A DNA stretch of 49,114 bases from Acidobacteriaceae bacterium (GTDB lineage Bacteria; Acidobacteriota; Terriglobia; Terriglobales; Acidobacteriaceae): the NCBI GenBank assembly GCA_003134655.1, contig PLBY01000104.1, forward strand, positions 29,594 to 78,707, given 5' to 3'. Made by a program: the position numbers and the translations under genes. The first letter of the stretch is position 1. Every line of letters starts with the position of its first letter. The notes below the pieces were generated by a model, which saw only the letters and a list, made by a program, of their open reading frames with translations, was not told the DNA's origin and made no database searches. Below are positions 30,300-38,331 of this stretch, in pieces.

Positions 30300-31379
30300 A
30301 TGGCTGCCCTTCACGACAAATTCGGGCGCGCGATTACCGACCTGCGGATCTCCATCACGGACCGCTGTAACTACAAGTGTGTCTACTGCCGCACGGGGAA
30401 CGAGGGCGCGCTGTATGGCGATCTGCCGTTCGAGGATTATCTGCGCATGTCGCGGGTGCTCGTGGGGATGGGGATCACGAAGATTCGTCTGACGGGCGGC
30501 GAACCCCTGTTGCGCAAGGGCGTGGTGGAGTTCGTGCGCGAGTTGGCTCAACTGCGACCTAAGGGCCTGAAGCCCATCTCTTTCGGTAGCGACCACGGCA
30601 CGGCTGAAGCCGTGCCCTTCCTCGAATCAGCCAGGTCCGAGGACTTCGCATGCTCCGAGCCGCTCGATATTGCCCTCACCACCAACGGGCACATGTTGGC
30701 CGAGATGGCGCAGCCGCTGAAGGACGCCGGCCTTTCGCGCGTTACGGTGTCGATGGATGCCGTGGATCCCGACCGCTTTGCGCGCATCACGCGCGTGCCC
30801 AATGGATATGACCACGTGCTGGCGGGCATCCGCGCGGCGCGGCGGGCGGGGCTGTGGCCACTGAAAGTGAACTGCGTGCTGATGCGCGGTTTCAACGAAG
30901 ACCAGATCATCCCGTTCGGCATGTTCGCCCGCGAAGAAGGTGTGACGGTGCGGTTCATCGAATTCATGCCTCTGGAAGAAGGACGAACCTGGGCGCCCTC
31001 GACCGTAGTTACGCTCGACGAAATTCTGGCGCGCATGGTCGAGTACCGTCCGCTGGTTGAAATTCCGCATGCGCGCTCGGAAACAGCGCGACGCTACCGC
31101 TTTGAAGATGGAGTCGGCGAGATCGGCATCATCGCGCCGGTGTCGCATCCCTTCTGCGGACATTGCAGCCGCATCCGCATCACCAGCGACGGGAAGATCC
31201 GCACCTGCCTGTTCTCAGTCTGGGATCACGATCTGCACGCGCAAATGCGCCGTGGCGCCGGCGACGAGGAGTTGGCGGAGTTTATTCAAGGCGTCGTGCA
31301 GAAGAAAGAAGAACGCCACCACATCGGCGAGGCGGATTTCGTTCCGGCGTCGCGGACGATGGTTCATATCGGGGGATAG
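30300..31379 (+). CDS. moaA: GTP 3',8-cyclase MoaA (radical SAM), with in-frame repeat insert
   Basis: A 359-residue radical SAM enzyme catalysing the first step of molybdenum cofactor synthesis from GTP. The N-terminal cluster is D-R-C-N-Y-K-C-V-Y-C (C23, C27, C30). L-T-G-G-E-P-L-L-R is the SAM contact, and the C-terminal cluster is F-C-G-H-C-S-R plus C-L-F at the C-x2-C-x13-C spacing. The protein ends I-G-G, the C-terminal Gly-Gly tail important for activity. It is about 30 residues longer than typical MoaA. The excess (about residues 86-120) lies between E-L-A-Q-L and P-L-D-I-A-L-T-T-N-G, where others have a few residues, and is encoded by two CTGAAG-type palindromes. No other moa or mog genes are nearby. 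The long leader with a probable riboswitch suggests control by cofactor level. Confidence 0.93.
   Translation: MAALHDKFGRAITDLRISITDRCNYKCVYCRTGNEGALYGDLPFEDYLRMSRVLVGMGITKIRLTGGEPLLRKGVVEFVRELAQLRPKGLKPISFGSDHGTAEAVPFLESARSEDFACSEPLDIALTTNGHMLAEMAQPLKDAGLSRVTVSMDAVDPDRFARITRVPNGYDHVLAGIRAARRAGLWPLKVNCVLMRGFNEDQIIPFGMFAREEGVTVRFIEFMPLEEGRTWAPSTVVTLDEILARMVEYRPLVEIPHARSETARRYRFEDGVGEIGIIAPVSHPFCGHCSRIRITSDGKIRTCLFSVWDHDLHAQMRRGAGDEELAEFIQGVVQKKEERHHIGEADFVPASRTMVHIGG
30555..30662 (+). repeat. Palindromic repeat pair inside moaA
   Basis: Two palindromes occur in frame: GGGCCTGAAGCCC (30563-30575) and GGCACGGCTGAAGCCGTGCC (30597-30616). Their CTGAAG centres match the intergenic family at 1255-1334 and 3175-3194. 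They encode residues about 86-120 of MoaA, including H-G-T-A-E-A-V-P-F. The flanks rejoin the normal MoaA sequence. Confidence 0.75.
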
Positions 31380-31438
31380 CTTTCAACTCTCAGCCGTCAG
31401 CCATCGGCAAAGGCACACGCGGATAGACGTAACCGGGA

Positions 31439-31461
31439 AGGGCACGACTTAAAGTCGTGCC
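31439..31461. repeat. Palindrome after moaA, possible terminator
   Basis: GGGCACGACTT-AA-AGTCGTGCC followed by GTT. It is a ten-base-pair stem close to the GGCACG-type palindrome inside moaA, but with TTAA at the centre. It probably ends the moaA transcript. Confidence 0.55.
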
Positions 31462-31522
31462 GTTGCCGCACCTGAATCCGAACCGGCTTTAGCCGCTGTG
31501 CCCGCCCATTTAGAATGAGCAT

Positions 31523-32344
31523 GTGAAGCGGCGGCAATCGATGACAACTGCGCTGGTCGTCCTTTCTTGCGCGATGCTGCACGCGCAGACTTCCGCGTTT
31601 CTCGGCTTCGACCGCAACGAGTATCCCGGCGACGCCAATCTCAAGACCCTGCACCAGATGTTTTCCTACACCGGATACTGGTTGAACAATCCCCCGGGAG
31701 CGACTTCGAATAGCTGGGCTGGTCACCGCGCCGCTGTCGAGTCCGCGGGATTTGGATTTCTCGTGTTGTTCAACGGGCGGCTCTACGCCCAGTTGAAAAC
31801 AGTCGCCAACGCAACTCGCTTGGGGAAATCGGATGTGCGGGCTGCGGCTGCGGCAGCGCGGCGCGAGGGCTTTCCGCGTGCGACGATCATTTTTCTCGAC
31901 CAGGAGCAGGGCGGCCGCATGCTGCCCGAGCAGAAGGCTTACATCTATGCGTGGGTCGACGGCGTCACCGCGGCCGGATTTCGCGCTGGCATCTACTGTT
32001 CCGGAATCCCTGCGACCGACGATGGAAACGTCGTAACGGCCGAAGACATTCACAAGAGCGCCGGAACCCGCTCAATCGCCTACTGGGCGATCAATGATGG
32101 CTGCCCGCCCGCGCCGGGTTGCACGTTTCCCCAGCATCCGCCAAGTCCCGCACAGAGTGGGGTGCCATTCGCCGAAGTCTGGCAGTTCGCGCAGTCGCCG
32201 CAGCGCAAGGACGTTGCCGGGCGCTGCACGAACTACGGCCACGATGGCAACTGCTATCCGCCCGGAACTGGTGCTGCGCAGGGGCTTCACATCGACGTGA
32301 ACACAGCTACTTCAGCCGATCCATCACACGGGAGAACTCACTGA
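31523..32344 (+). CDS. Exported glycoside hydrolase-like protein (DUF1906)
   Basis: A 273-residue exported protein with a signal peptide (T-T-A-L-V-V-L-S-C-A-M-L-H-A-Q). The mature part starts F-L-G-F-D-R-N-E-Y-P-G-D, the hallmark of the Rv2525c-type DUF1906 TIM-barrel related to GH25 lysozymes. T-G-Y-W-L-N, I-I-F-L-D-Q-E-Q-G-G-R and A-G-I-Y-C-S-G mark further barrel strands; the acidic pair in L-D-Q-E could be catalytic. Rv2525c itself has no proven hydrolase activity. The C-terminal tail (about residues 195-273) has several cysteines. Start GTG 31523 has no Shine-Dalgarno but lies seven bases after a TAGAAT -10-like element (31511-31516); ATG 31541 is an alternative. Cell-wall binding or remodelling is likely. 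Confidence 0.75.
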   Translation: MKRRQSMTTALVVLSCAMLHAQTSAFLGFDRNEYPGDANLKTLHQMFSYTGYWLNNPPGATSNSWAGHRAAVESAGFGFLVLFNGRLYAQLKTVANATRLGKSDVRAAAAAARREGFPRATIIFLDQEQGGRMLPEQKAYIYAWVDGVTAAGFRAGIYCSGIPATDDGNVVTAEDIHKSAGTRSIAYWAINDGCPPAPGCTFPQHPPSPAQSGVPFAEVWQFAQSPQRKDVAGRCTNYGHDGNCYPPGTGAAQGLHIDVNTATSADPSHGRTH

Positions 32345-32514
32345 TGGAGATGAATCGTGAAATATATTGACGGAGACTTACACGGGCGTGACGAAACTAC
32401 ACAGCAAACTCGATTCTTCCGCGTCTATCCAGTGCTGGCTACAATTTGCAGGCACATTGGACCAGCCGCAGGGTTTGGGATAGTTGTCCAACTTCAGGCC
32501 CAGTTGGAGGAATT

Positions 32515-33066
32515 ATGACCAGGAAATTCAAAGTAGCATTTTTTGCCGGCGTTCTTATGATTTCAATGTTGCCGGTCTCAGCGCCGGCGGCGGAGCAGCC
32601 AAAACAGGCACCACCGGCACCCATTCCAGCTCAGATTCTTGAGGCGAAGAAGGTGTTTGTGTCGAACGGAGGTGGCGATGAACCCGTGGCGGACGATCCG
32701 CAATTCAGCGGCGACTCTGACCGCGCGTACAACCAGTTTTATGCAGCGATGAAAACCTGGGGCAAGTACGAACTTGTCAATGCTCCGGGGGACGCCGATC
32801 TGTGGTTTGAAATACGGTTCTCCATGCCTCCGGCTGCGCGCGACGTTTTTAAAGGAGACAGCATGGGTTCGGCTGCATTTGATCCCCAACTTCGGCTGGT
32901 GATCCGCGATCCAAAGACGAATGCCATCCTCTGGGGATTCACCGAGCATACTGCGTGGGCACTTTTGAAAGGGAACCGCGACAAGAATTTTGACCTGTGC
33001 ATGGCTAGGATCGTGGCGGATGTGCAGCGACTTGCCCAGCAGTCTGCAGACGCTTCAAGAAAATAG
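32515..33066 (+). CDS. Exported protein of unknown function (DUF4136-like size and fold)
   Basis: A 183-residue exported protein. The signal peptide is residues 1-26 (K-F-K-V-A-F-F-A-G-V-L-M-I-S-M-L-P-V-S-A-P-A-A). A proline-rich linker follows, then K-K-V-F-V-S-N-G-G-G and a mixed alpha/beta domain with Y-N-Q-F-Y-A-A-M-K-T-W-G-K-Y-E-L, A-D-L-W-F-E-I-R-F, L-R-L-V-I-R-D-P-K-T-N-A-I-L-W. The pattern of aligning an exposed strand with D-P-K-T-x-x-I-L-W is common among periplasmic lipoprotein-like assembly or stress proteins in Acidobacteriota. No specific function is recognised. GGAGG four bases before ATG 32515 fixes the start. It is a single gene between an exported hydrolase and a DUF2203 gene. 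Confidence 0.7.
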   Translation: MTRKFKVAFFAGVLMISMLPVSAPAAEQPKQAPPAPIPAQILEAKKVFVSNGGGDEPVADDPQFSGDSDRAYNQFYAAMKTWGKYELVNAPGDADLWFEIRFSMPPAARDVFKGDSMGSAAFDPQLRLVIRDPKTNAILWGFTEHTAWALLKGNRDKNFDLCMARIVADVQRLAQQSADASRK

Positions 33067-33121
33067 GATGGGGCTCCCGGACTAACGGTCTGCCATCCTC
33101 TACGCTAAAATAGAGACATCC

Positions 33122-33556
33122 ATGTCAGACCGCACGTTTTCTCTCGATGAAGCGCAGTCCCTTCTGCCCGTGCTCGAATCGCTTCTGCGTACCGCCATTG
33201 CGAGCAAGACAGTGATGGAAGAAGTCGAAGCGGAGCAGCAGGCGCTCGGCCACAAAATATTTCTGAATGGCGGCACGTTTGTCGACGTGGTGCCGCTGGC
33301 CCGGCGCAAGGCGGAGCGGGTCAAGGCCGAACAGCGCGCCAAAGATGCGCTTGCCGAGATCGACTCCATTGGCGTGCAAGTGAAAGACATCGACATCGGC
33401 CTGCTCGACTTTCCCTGCGCAGTGGAAGGCCAGATTATCTTGCTGTGCTGGAAGATGGGAGAGACGTCCATCACCCACTGGCACGGAACGCAGGAAGGAT
33501 TCGCTGGGCGCAAGCCGATTGACGAGCGGATCGCGCGGGCGCGGAAAATCAATTAG
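33122..33556 (+). CDS. DUF2203 family protein
   Basis: A 144-residue cytoplasmic protein. The DUF2203 pattern is visible: F-S-L-D-E-A-Q-S-L-L-P-V-L at the start, a long helical middle (residues 20-80, charged, likely coiled coil), and the C-terminal signature I-G-L-L-D-F-P...G-Q-I-I-L-L-C-W-K-M-G-E-T-S-I-T-H-W-H-G...G-F-A-G-R-K-P-I. The Cys, His and Glu in the signature could coordinate metal, but the family is uncharacterised. There is no Shine-Dalgarno; a TAAAAT -10-like element (33106-33111) ends ten bases before the ATG, so the mRNA may have almost no leader. The gene is a lone plus-strand unit. Confidence 0.85.
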   Translation: MSDRTFSLDEAQSLLPVLESLLRTAIASKTVMEEVEAEQQALGHKIFLNGGTFVDVVPLARRKAERVKAEQRAKDALAEIDSIGVQVKDIDIGLLDFPCAVEGQIILLCWKMGETSITHWHGTQEGFAGRKPIDERIARARKIN

Positions 33557-33812
33557 TACGAAGTACTCGGTATTCAGTCGGTGCGACACCCGGCGGCGCC
33601 CGCTCTCCTTCTCGGCACTGGAGTCGGATTGTAGCTTCCTTATCCCTCAAATTATTCATTCCAAATAGTTTCTGACCCCAGCAACATACTCTAAAGTTCA
33701 GGGTTTACATGGGAGGAACGTCATCAAGCCAAGGGCCGGTTTTTGCGGCAAAATGGCGTTTCTGGGTGCAACGGGTCAGGGTCTTGGGGAACAAAAATCA
33801 GGGAGAACGGGA

Positions 33813-34859
33813 ATGAACCGGAATCGAGCCGCTCTTCGGTGGCTGTTGCTGGCAATCGTGATTTTATCCTTTTCTGCCGCGTCGTTTTCGCAGATCGCGG
33901 TGGGCATTTCGGTCCGCGTGGGCCCGCCTCCGTTGCCGGTGTACGCGCAGCCGATCTGCCCGGGGCCTGGCTATTTCTGGACGCCCGGATACTGGGGCTG
34001 GAACGATGACGCGGGCTACTACTGGGTGCCGGGCACGTGGGTGGTCGCTCCGGTGGGCATGCTTTGGACGCCCGGATACTGGGGCTGGGGCGGAGGATTC
34101 TACGCGTGGCACGCCGGATACTGGGGCCCGCACATCGGCTTCTACGGCGGCATTAACTACGGCTTCGGCTACACCGGCGTGGGATTTGTCGGGGGCGAGT
34201 GGCGCGGCGGAGCGTTCTACTACAACCGCTCCGTCACCAACGTCAGCGTCACGAACGTGACCAACGTCTATAACCGGACGGTTGTGGTGAACAACACTCG
34301 GACCGTAAGTTATAACGGCGGACAGGGCGGAGTTGAGGCACGTCCGACTCCGCAGGAAGAATCGGCCGCGCACGAGCATCACGCCGCTCCGTTAGCGGCG
34401 CAGACCGAGCACGAGCATATGGCCAGTCAGAATCGCCAGAACTTTGCGTCTGAGAATCACGGACGCCCGGCTATCGCTGCCACCGCCAGGCCCGGCGATT
34501 TCAGCAGCCATTCCGCCGTCCCGGCCCGGGCTGCGGGCGGGGAATATCACGCTCCGCCGATGTCGCCCAAAGAGGCGCGGGTAAATTCCACGCCGGCGAA
34601 TAAAGGCAATTTGGAAGGTGGATTCCGGCCGTTTACGAAACCGAATTCGACGAATAGCTCGTCGAACAACTCGCAGAACCGGGGATCGGCGGCCAACCCG
34701 ACTTATCAGCAGCATGGCAACCCGGCGTCGAATCCGCCGCGGGAGAATACTTCCCATCCGGCGCCGCAGCACCGGTCGAGTCCGCCTCCGCAGCAGCATA
34801 AGTCGAGTCCTCCGCCGAAACAGAGCGCTCCGAAGCAGGAGCACCACAAGGGACGGTAG
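33813..34859 (+). CDS. Exported YXWGXW-repeat protein
   Basis: A 348-residue exported protein with signal peptide (residues 1-29, L-L-L-A-I-V-I-L-S-F-S-A-A-S-F-S-Q). Residues about 50-125 carry tandem copies of a W-(T/H)-P-G-Y-W-G-W motif, the YXWGXW repeat, alternating with Gly/Tyr-rich stretches. A short segment is repeated around residue 140-165 (V-T-N-V-S-V-T-N-V-T-N-V). The rest is disordered, rich in His, Pro, Ser, Asn and Gln, and ends with poly-Pro/Gln/His and a basic tail. It may be a surface, cell-wall or extracellular matrix protein. GGGAGA eight bases before ATG 33813 supports the start, and the signal peptide begins there; the frame from 33753 would hide it. A strong terminator follows. 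Confidence 0.8.
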   Translation: MNRNRAALRWLLLAIVILSFSAASFSQIAVGISVRVGPPPLPVYAQPICPGPGYFWTPGYWGWNDDAGYYWVPGTWVVAPVGMLWTPGYWGWGGGFYAWHAGYWGPHIGFYGGINYGFGYTGVGFVGGEWRGGAFYYNRSVTNVSVTNVTNVYNRTVVVNNTRTVSYNGGQGGVEARPTPQEESAAHEHHAAPLAAQTEHEHMASQNRQNFASENHGRPAIAATARPGDFSSHSAVPARAAGGEYHAPPMSPKEARVNSTPANKGNLEGGFRPFTKPNSTNSSSNNSQNRGSAANPTYQQHGNPASNPPRENTSHPAPQHRSSPPPQQHKSSPPPKQSAPKQEHHKGR

Positions 34860-34883
34860 GAGTCGAGGAGTTAGGTGTGAAAT

Positions 34884-34916
34884 GGCCAGCGCTGGTTCCG
34901 GCGCTGGCCTTTTTTC
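34884..34916 (+). terminator. Rho-independent terminator
   Basis: GGCCAGCGC-tggttccg-GCGCTGGCC is a nine-base-pair GC-rich stem followed immediately by six T residues and CC. It is the classical layout after the YXWGXW protein gene. Confidence 0.85.
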
Positions 34917-34922
34917 CTAGGA

Positions 34923-35058
34923 CATGTGGGGACAGCTGTCCGCGGAGTTCCGCTGGCGGGTCCGTGACCTGGACTGGTTCGCCCCGTGCTGTTTCGCGGG
35001 TTGCCGTAAAAGCCGGGCTTCGCCCGGCGGACAGCCCGATGGCGGCTGACCCCACATG
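34923..35058. repeat. Full-length family-B element with terminal inverted repeats
   Basis: A 136-base element bounded by perfect 9-bp inverted ends, CATGTGGGG and CCCCACATG. Inside are several hairpins, including CGGAGTTCCG, GCCGGGC-ttc-GCCCGGC and GGACAGCC...GGCTG. The right half (CCGGCGGACAGCC...CCCCACATG) matches the right half of 22331-22405. No coding frame is convincing. The terminal repeats make it look like a small non-autonomous mobile element (MITE- or REP-like). Confidence 0.75.
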
Positions 35059-35295
35059 GTCTTAATTGGACATTCGCTTTTTCTGCAAGCCGGTTCGGGA
35101 GCGGCGTTCTAACCGGGAAGGACTGCGTCGCCCGCAGCGTGAAGCATGATTAGCAGGGATGGTTCCGCGTCTGCAGTTCAGGTACCAGAGTGTGCCCCGG
35201 GCCAAATCATCTCTGCTACAATTTTTGCAGACTGGCTGGTCGAGGAACACGATCAGAGCTGAGCGGGCGCGCCCAAAAAAGGGGTCTAGAAAACT

Positions 35296-35943
35296 ATGTC
35301 ATCGACGAAGTCTAAACTCCGACTGATGGGCGCCTTTGCCGCGCTGGCAACTCTCGCCCTAGCGATCAGCTGCCGCGGCTTTTTCGTCAAGCCAACTCTC
35401 ACAGCGCTCGCGGTCGGGCCGGTCTCGCCGACGATCTTTATCGGGAATGTCGATAACACCGTTCAAATGTTTGCAGTGGGCACTTTCAACGACGGTAGTA
35501 ATTCGAGTACGCCGGTGACGTGGAGCGTTTCGGGCACCGCCACTAACGGTCAGAGCGTCGCGACGATCAGCGCTGGTGGGCTGGTTACAGCGCAAAATGT
35601 CGGCTCGGGAACCGTAACGGCGTCGTCGAATGTACTTCCGTCGATCACCGGGACTCAGCCCATCACCGTTTCAGTTGCCTGCACTACTGCGCCAATAATC
35701 AGTCCCACTACCGGTACTGTGACCGCCAATGTGCCGACCATATTTTTCACCGCTTCCTGCAACAGTGGGCAAGACATCACCGCCGTCGCAACATGGTTTT
35801 CGAGCAACACGGCGATCGCCACGGTTTCTGCAGGTGCTGTGACCGCAGTGGGCGGCCAAGGCAACAATGGCACTTTCTTCATCACCGCTAGCTCCAATGG
35901 CCTTACCAGCAGTCAGGTTTCGATCACTGCTACCGGCTTCTGA
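35296..35943 (+). CDS. Exported lipoprotein with Ig-like (BIG2) domains
   Basis: A 215-residue protein with a lipoprotein-type signal (L-A-L-A-I-S-C at residues 21-27; Cys would be lipidated). Two Ig-like repeats follow: residues about 35-125 (V-S-P-T-I-F-I-G, F-A-V-G-T-F-N-D-G, V-T-W-S-V-S-G, A-T-I-S-A-G-G-L-V-T-A) and about 130-215 (W-F-S-S-N-T-A-I-A-T-V-S-A-G-A-V-T-A-V). It is close in design to the exported protein at 17592. An extended -10-like TGC-TACAAT lies upstream at 35215-35222. It is probably a surface structural or adhesin protein; no enzyme signature is seen. Confidence 0.75.
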   Translation: MSSTKSKLRLMGAFAALATLALAISCRGFFVKPTLTALAVGPVSPTIFIGNVDNTVQMFAVGTFNDGSNSSTPVTWSVSGTATNGQSVATISAGGLVTAQNVGSGTVTASSNVLPSITGTQPITVSVACTTAPIISPTTGTVTANVPTIFFTASCNSGQDITAVATWFSSNTAIATVSAGAVTAVGGQGNNGTFFITASSNGLTSSQVSITATGF

Positions 35944-36039
35944 TTAGGACGATTCTTAGATATTGCAGGCACCCGGGCGAGAGATTTGGCGCAGGTGCGC
36001 TTTCACTCAAGTCTCGCAGTGCTACGTCCACGCGTAACG

Positions 36040-36068
36040 TTGTTCTTCCCTGCACGGGCTCGTATGAT
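36040..36068 (+). promoter_or_regulatory. Sigma-70-type promoter of pfkA
   Basis: TTGTTC (36040-36045) and TATGAT (36063-36068) are separated by exactly 17 bases, with the ATG 26 bases further on. Confidence 0.5.
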
Positions 36069-36094
36069 CATGGGTTCCTTCATACGGACTCCCC

Positions 36095-37159
36095 ATGTCT
36101 GACATACGCTGTATCGGCATTGCTACCGGAGGCGGGGACGCACCCGGCCTCAACGCTGTCATTCGCGCCGCGACCAAAGCCGCCATCCTCAAACATAAGT
36201 GGAAAGTCATCGGCATTCCCGATGGCTTTGACGGGCTGATCTGGCCTGAGAAATCATTTGAGCTCACGCTCGAGCGGGTCAGCGGGATTCTTCCTCGCGG
36301 CGGGACGATTCTGGGCACCACCAATCGCGGCAATCCGTTCCACTACAGGACTGAAGAAAACGGGCAGGAGGTGGTGCGCGACATCTCCGACGAGATCATC
36401 GCCAACTCCAAGAAGCTGGGCATCGACGCCATCATTACGATCGGCGGCGATGGGTCGCAGAAAATCGGCCACGAACTTTTCCAGAAGGGCGTGAAGATCG
36501 TGGGCGTGCCCAAGACGATCGACAACGATCTGTCGGCCACGGAAATCACGTTCGGGTTCGACACCGCGCTGCACACGGTGTCGGATGCCATCGACAAGAT
36601 CCATACCACGGCAGCCTCGCACCACCGCGTGATGGTGGTCGAGGTGATGGGGCGCGATTGCGGCTGGATCGCGCTGGCGGGGGGCATCTCGGGCGGGGCG
36701 CACATCATTCTGATTCCCGAGATTCCTTTCACCATCAAGGGCGTGTGCGACTTCATTGCGCAGCGCGAGAGGCGCGGCAGCCGCTTCACGATTGTTGTGG
36801 TCGCCGAGGGCATCAAGCTGCCGCCCGAGTTGAAACAGATCGCCCACGGCGGTCCCGTGGGAAACCTGGTCGGCGAAGCAATTTCCCTGATCTCCAACAA
36901 AGAGGTGCGGGTCAGCGTTTTGGGACACATCCAGCGTGGCGGATCGCCTTCTCCTTACGACCGGGTGCTGGCCACCCGTTTCGGCGTGGCCGCGGTCGAC
37001 CTGATTGCCGAAGGAAAGTATGGGAAGATGGTTGCCCTGCGTGGGGACACGGTGGTGGCGGTCGACGTGGCCGACGCGATCGGAAAGTTGAAGACCGTCA
37101 GGCCCGATGGAGAACTGGTTCGGGCAGCACGCGCCGTCGGAATCGGTTTTGGGGATTAA
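36095..37159 (+). CDS. pfkA: 6-phosphofructokinase (group III type, G104/K124)
   Basis: A 354-residue glycolytic enzyme phosphorylating fructose 6-phosphate. Motifs: G-G-G-D-A-P-G-L-N (nucleotide/phosphate loop), I-T-I-G-G-D-G-S (residues 115-121), P-K-T-I-D-N-D with the catalytic Asp, M-G-R-D-C-G-W (substrate site), and L-G-H-I-Q-R-G-G-S-P-S-P-Y-D near the C-terminus. At the positions that separate phosphoryl donors (E. coli 104 and 124) it has Gly (G120) and Lys (K140). ATP enzymes usually have Gly/Gly and PPi enzymes Asp/Lys, so this is the mixed Gly/Lys class found in actinobacteria and related groups. The donor is probably ATP but should not be assumed. A single-gene unit, followed by a palindromic repeat pair. 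Confidence 0.9.
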   Translation: MSDIRCIGIATGGGDAPGLNAVIRAATKAAILKHKWKVIGIPDGFDGLIWPEKSFELTLERVSGILPRGGTILGTTNRGNPFHYRTEENGQEVVRDISDEIIANSKKLGIDAIITIGGDGSQKIGHELFQKGVKIVGVPKTIDNDLSATEITFGFDTALHTVSDAIDKIHTTAASHHRVMVVEVMGRDCGWIALAGGISGGAHIILIPEIPFTIKGVCDFIAQRERRGSRFTIVVVAEGIKLPPELKQIAHGGPVGNLVGEAISLISNKEVRVSVLGHIQRGGSPSPYDRVLATRFGVAAVDLIAEGKYGKMVALRGDTVVAVDVADAIGKLKTVRPDGELVRAARAVGIGFGD

Positions 37160-37173
37160 AATAGAGTCTCATC

Positions 37174-37258
37174 GTAGAGACGTAGCTTGCTACGTCTCCG
37201 CTTGCGGCATTCCGAACGATGGCAGCAGAGACGTTGCAAGCAACGTCTCTACAGACGT
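37174..37258. repeat. Paired palindromes (GTAGAGACGT-type repeat)
   Basis: GTAGAGACGTAGC-TT-GCTACGTCTC (37174-37198) and AGAGACGTTGC-AA-GCAACGTCTCT (37227-37250) are two related palindromes, followed by ACAGACG. The two share the same AGAGACGT core, so they look like duplicated units of a dispersed repeat type seen in several bacterial phyla. They lie between pfkA and the metal transporter gene. Confidence 0.7.
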
Positions 37259-37296
37259 TTGAATGCTGAACTCCGGTGTCGATCCCGCGCCTAAGT

Positions 37297-37312
37297 TGTG
37301 ATCTCAATCACA
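37297..37312. promoter_or_regulatory. CRP/FNR-family operator (perfect TGTGA-N6-TCACA)
   Basis: TGTGATCTCAATCACA matches the CRP consensus in all ten specified bases and is the second perfect copy in the window (see 21435). Its centre is 34-55 bases before the possible starts of the metal transporter gene, a position suited to overlap with the promoter. Confidence 0.6.
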
Positions 37313-37359
37313 TTCTGCTTTTGTCCCTTCGTGGGACGATGATCCGGCAAGACGAATCG

Positions 37360-38331
37360 ATGTCGGATCCTTTCTCCATCCCATTGCCGAAGTCGACGGC
37401 CGTACACCGCGATCAGGAAGAGCTGCGCGCGGCGCGCTTTGCCATGCGCATGTCGCTCGGGGTCGGCGTCCTGATGCTTCTGGGCAAGACGACGGCCTAC
37501 TACATGACGGGCTCGGCGGCGATCCTGTCGGATTTTGCTGAGTCGGTAGTGCATGTCATTGCGGTGGCGTTCGCGGCATTCAGCCTGCGGCTGAGCACGA
37601 AGCCTGCCGCTCCCACGTTCCTCTACGGATACGAGCGCATCGCGTTTTTCTCGGCTGGATTCGAAGGCGCCATGATTGTGATCGCCGCCATCTGGATCCT
37701 GGTGGAGGCGATCGAAAAATGGCTGGCGGGTTTGCCGCTGGAACATCTGGGCAAGGGCACGCTGCTTCTCCTCGGAGCCGGCCTGCTCAACGCCTGGCTG
37801 GGATGGTATCTGCTGCGCGTGGGCAAGCGCAGCCACTCGCTGATTCTCGAAGCCGATGGCAAGCACGTGCTCACTGACTGCTTCACCAGCTTTGGAGTGG
37901 TAGCAGGCCTCGGTCTGGTCATGCTGACGGGGTGGAAGCCGTTTGATCCGCTGGTCGCAATTGCGGTCGCAGTCAACATTCTGTGGTCCGGGGGACGCAT
38001 GGCGTGGCGATCAGCTGTGGGGCTGCTGGACTACTCGGATCCGGAAACCGGCAAACAGATCCGCGAGAGACTGGACACGATCTGCAACGAACTGGGCGTG
38101 CACTATCACGGCGTGCGCTACCGCACTACCGGATACCGCCAGATCATCGAAGTGCACCTGCTGTTTCCGCACGCTACGGAAGTGGGAGAGGCTCACCGCC
38201 TGGCAACTGCGTTGGAAGAACGGTTGCCCGTTGAACTGGGCAAGCCCGCAGAAGTGATCACTCACCTGGAATCGCTGGAGGACCACGAACACGTCCACTC
38301 AACCGAGCACTACACGGGGCGCCCGGGATAG
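37360..38331 (+). CDS. Cation diffusion facilitator (CDF) metal exporter
   Basis: A 323-residue inner-membrane cation/proton antiporter. The N-terminal transmembrane domain has six helices. The helix-2 metal site reads S-D-F-A-E-S-V-V-H (E-x3-H), and helix 5 has L-E-A-D-G-K-H-V-L-T-D (H-x3-D), a variant of the usual four-residue site. Y-E-R-I-A-F-F-S-A-G-F-E lies in the typical helix 3 region. A cytoplasmic domain (about residues 215-300) of the ferredoxin-like type follows, ending with a His-rich tail (D-H-E-H-V-H-S-T-E-H). The metal is not assigned; Zn, Fe, Co or Mn are possible. ATG 37360 is used; ATG 37339 is equally possible and adds seven residues. A perfect CRP-type site is just upstream. 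Confidence 0.85.
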   Translation: MSDPFSIPLPKSTAVHRDQEELRAARFAMRMSLGVGVLMLLGKTTAYYMTGSAAILSDFAESVVHVIAVAFAAFSLRLSTKPAAPTFLYGYERIAFFSAGFEGAMIVIAAIWILVEAIEKWLAGLPLEHLGKGTLLLLGAGLLNAWLGWYLLRVGKRSHSLILEADGKHVLTDCFTSFGVVAGLGLVMLTGWKPFDPLVAIAVAVNILWSGGRMAWRSAVGLLDYSDPETGKQIRERLDTICNELGVHYHGVRYRTTGYRQIIEVHLLFPHATEVGEAHRLATALEERLPVELGKPAEVITHLESLEDHEHVHSTEHYTGRPG

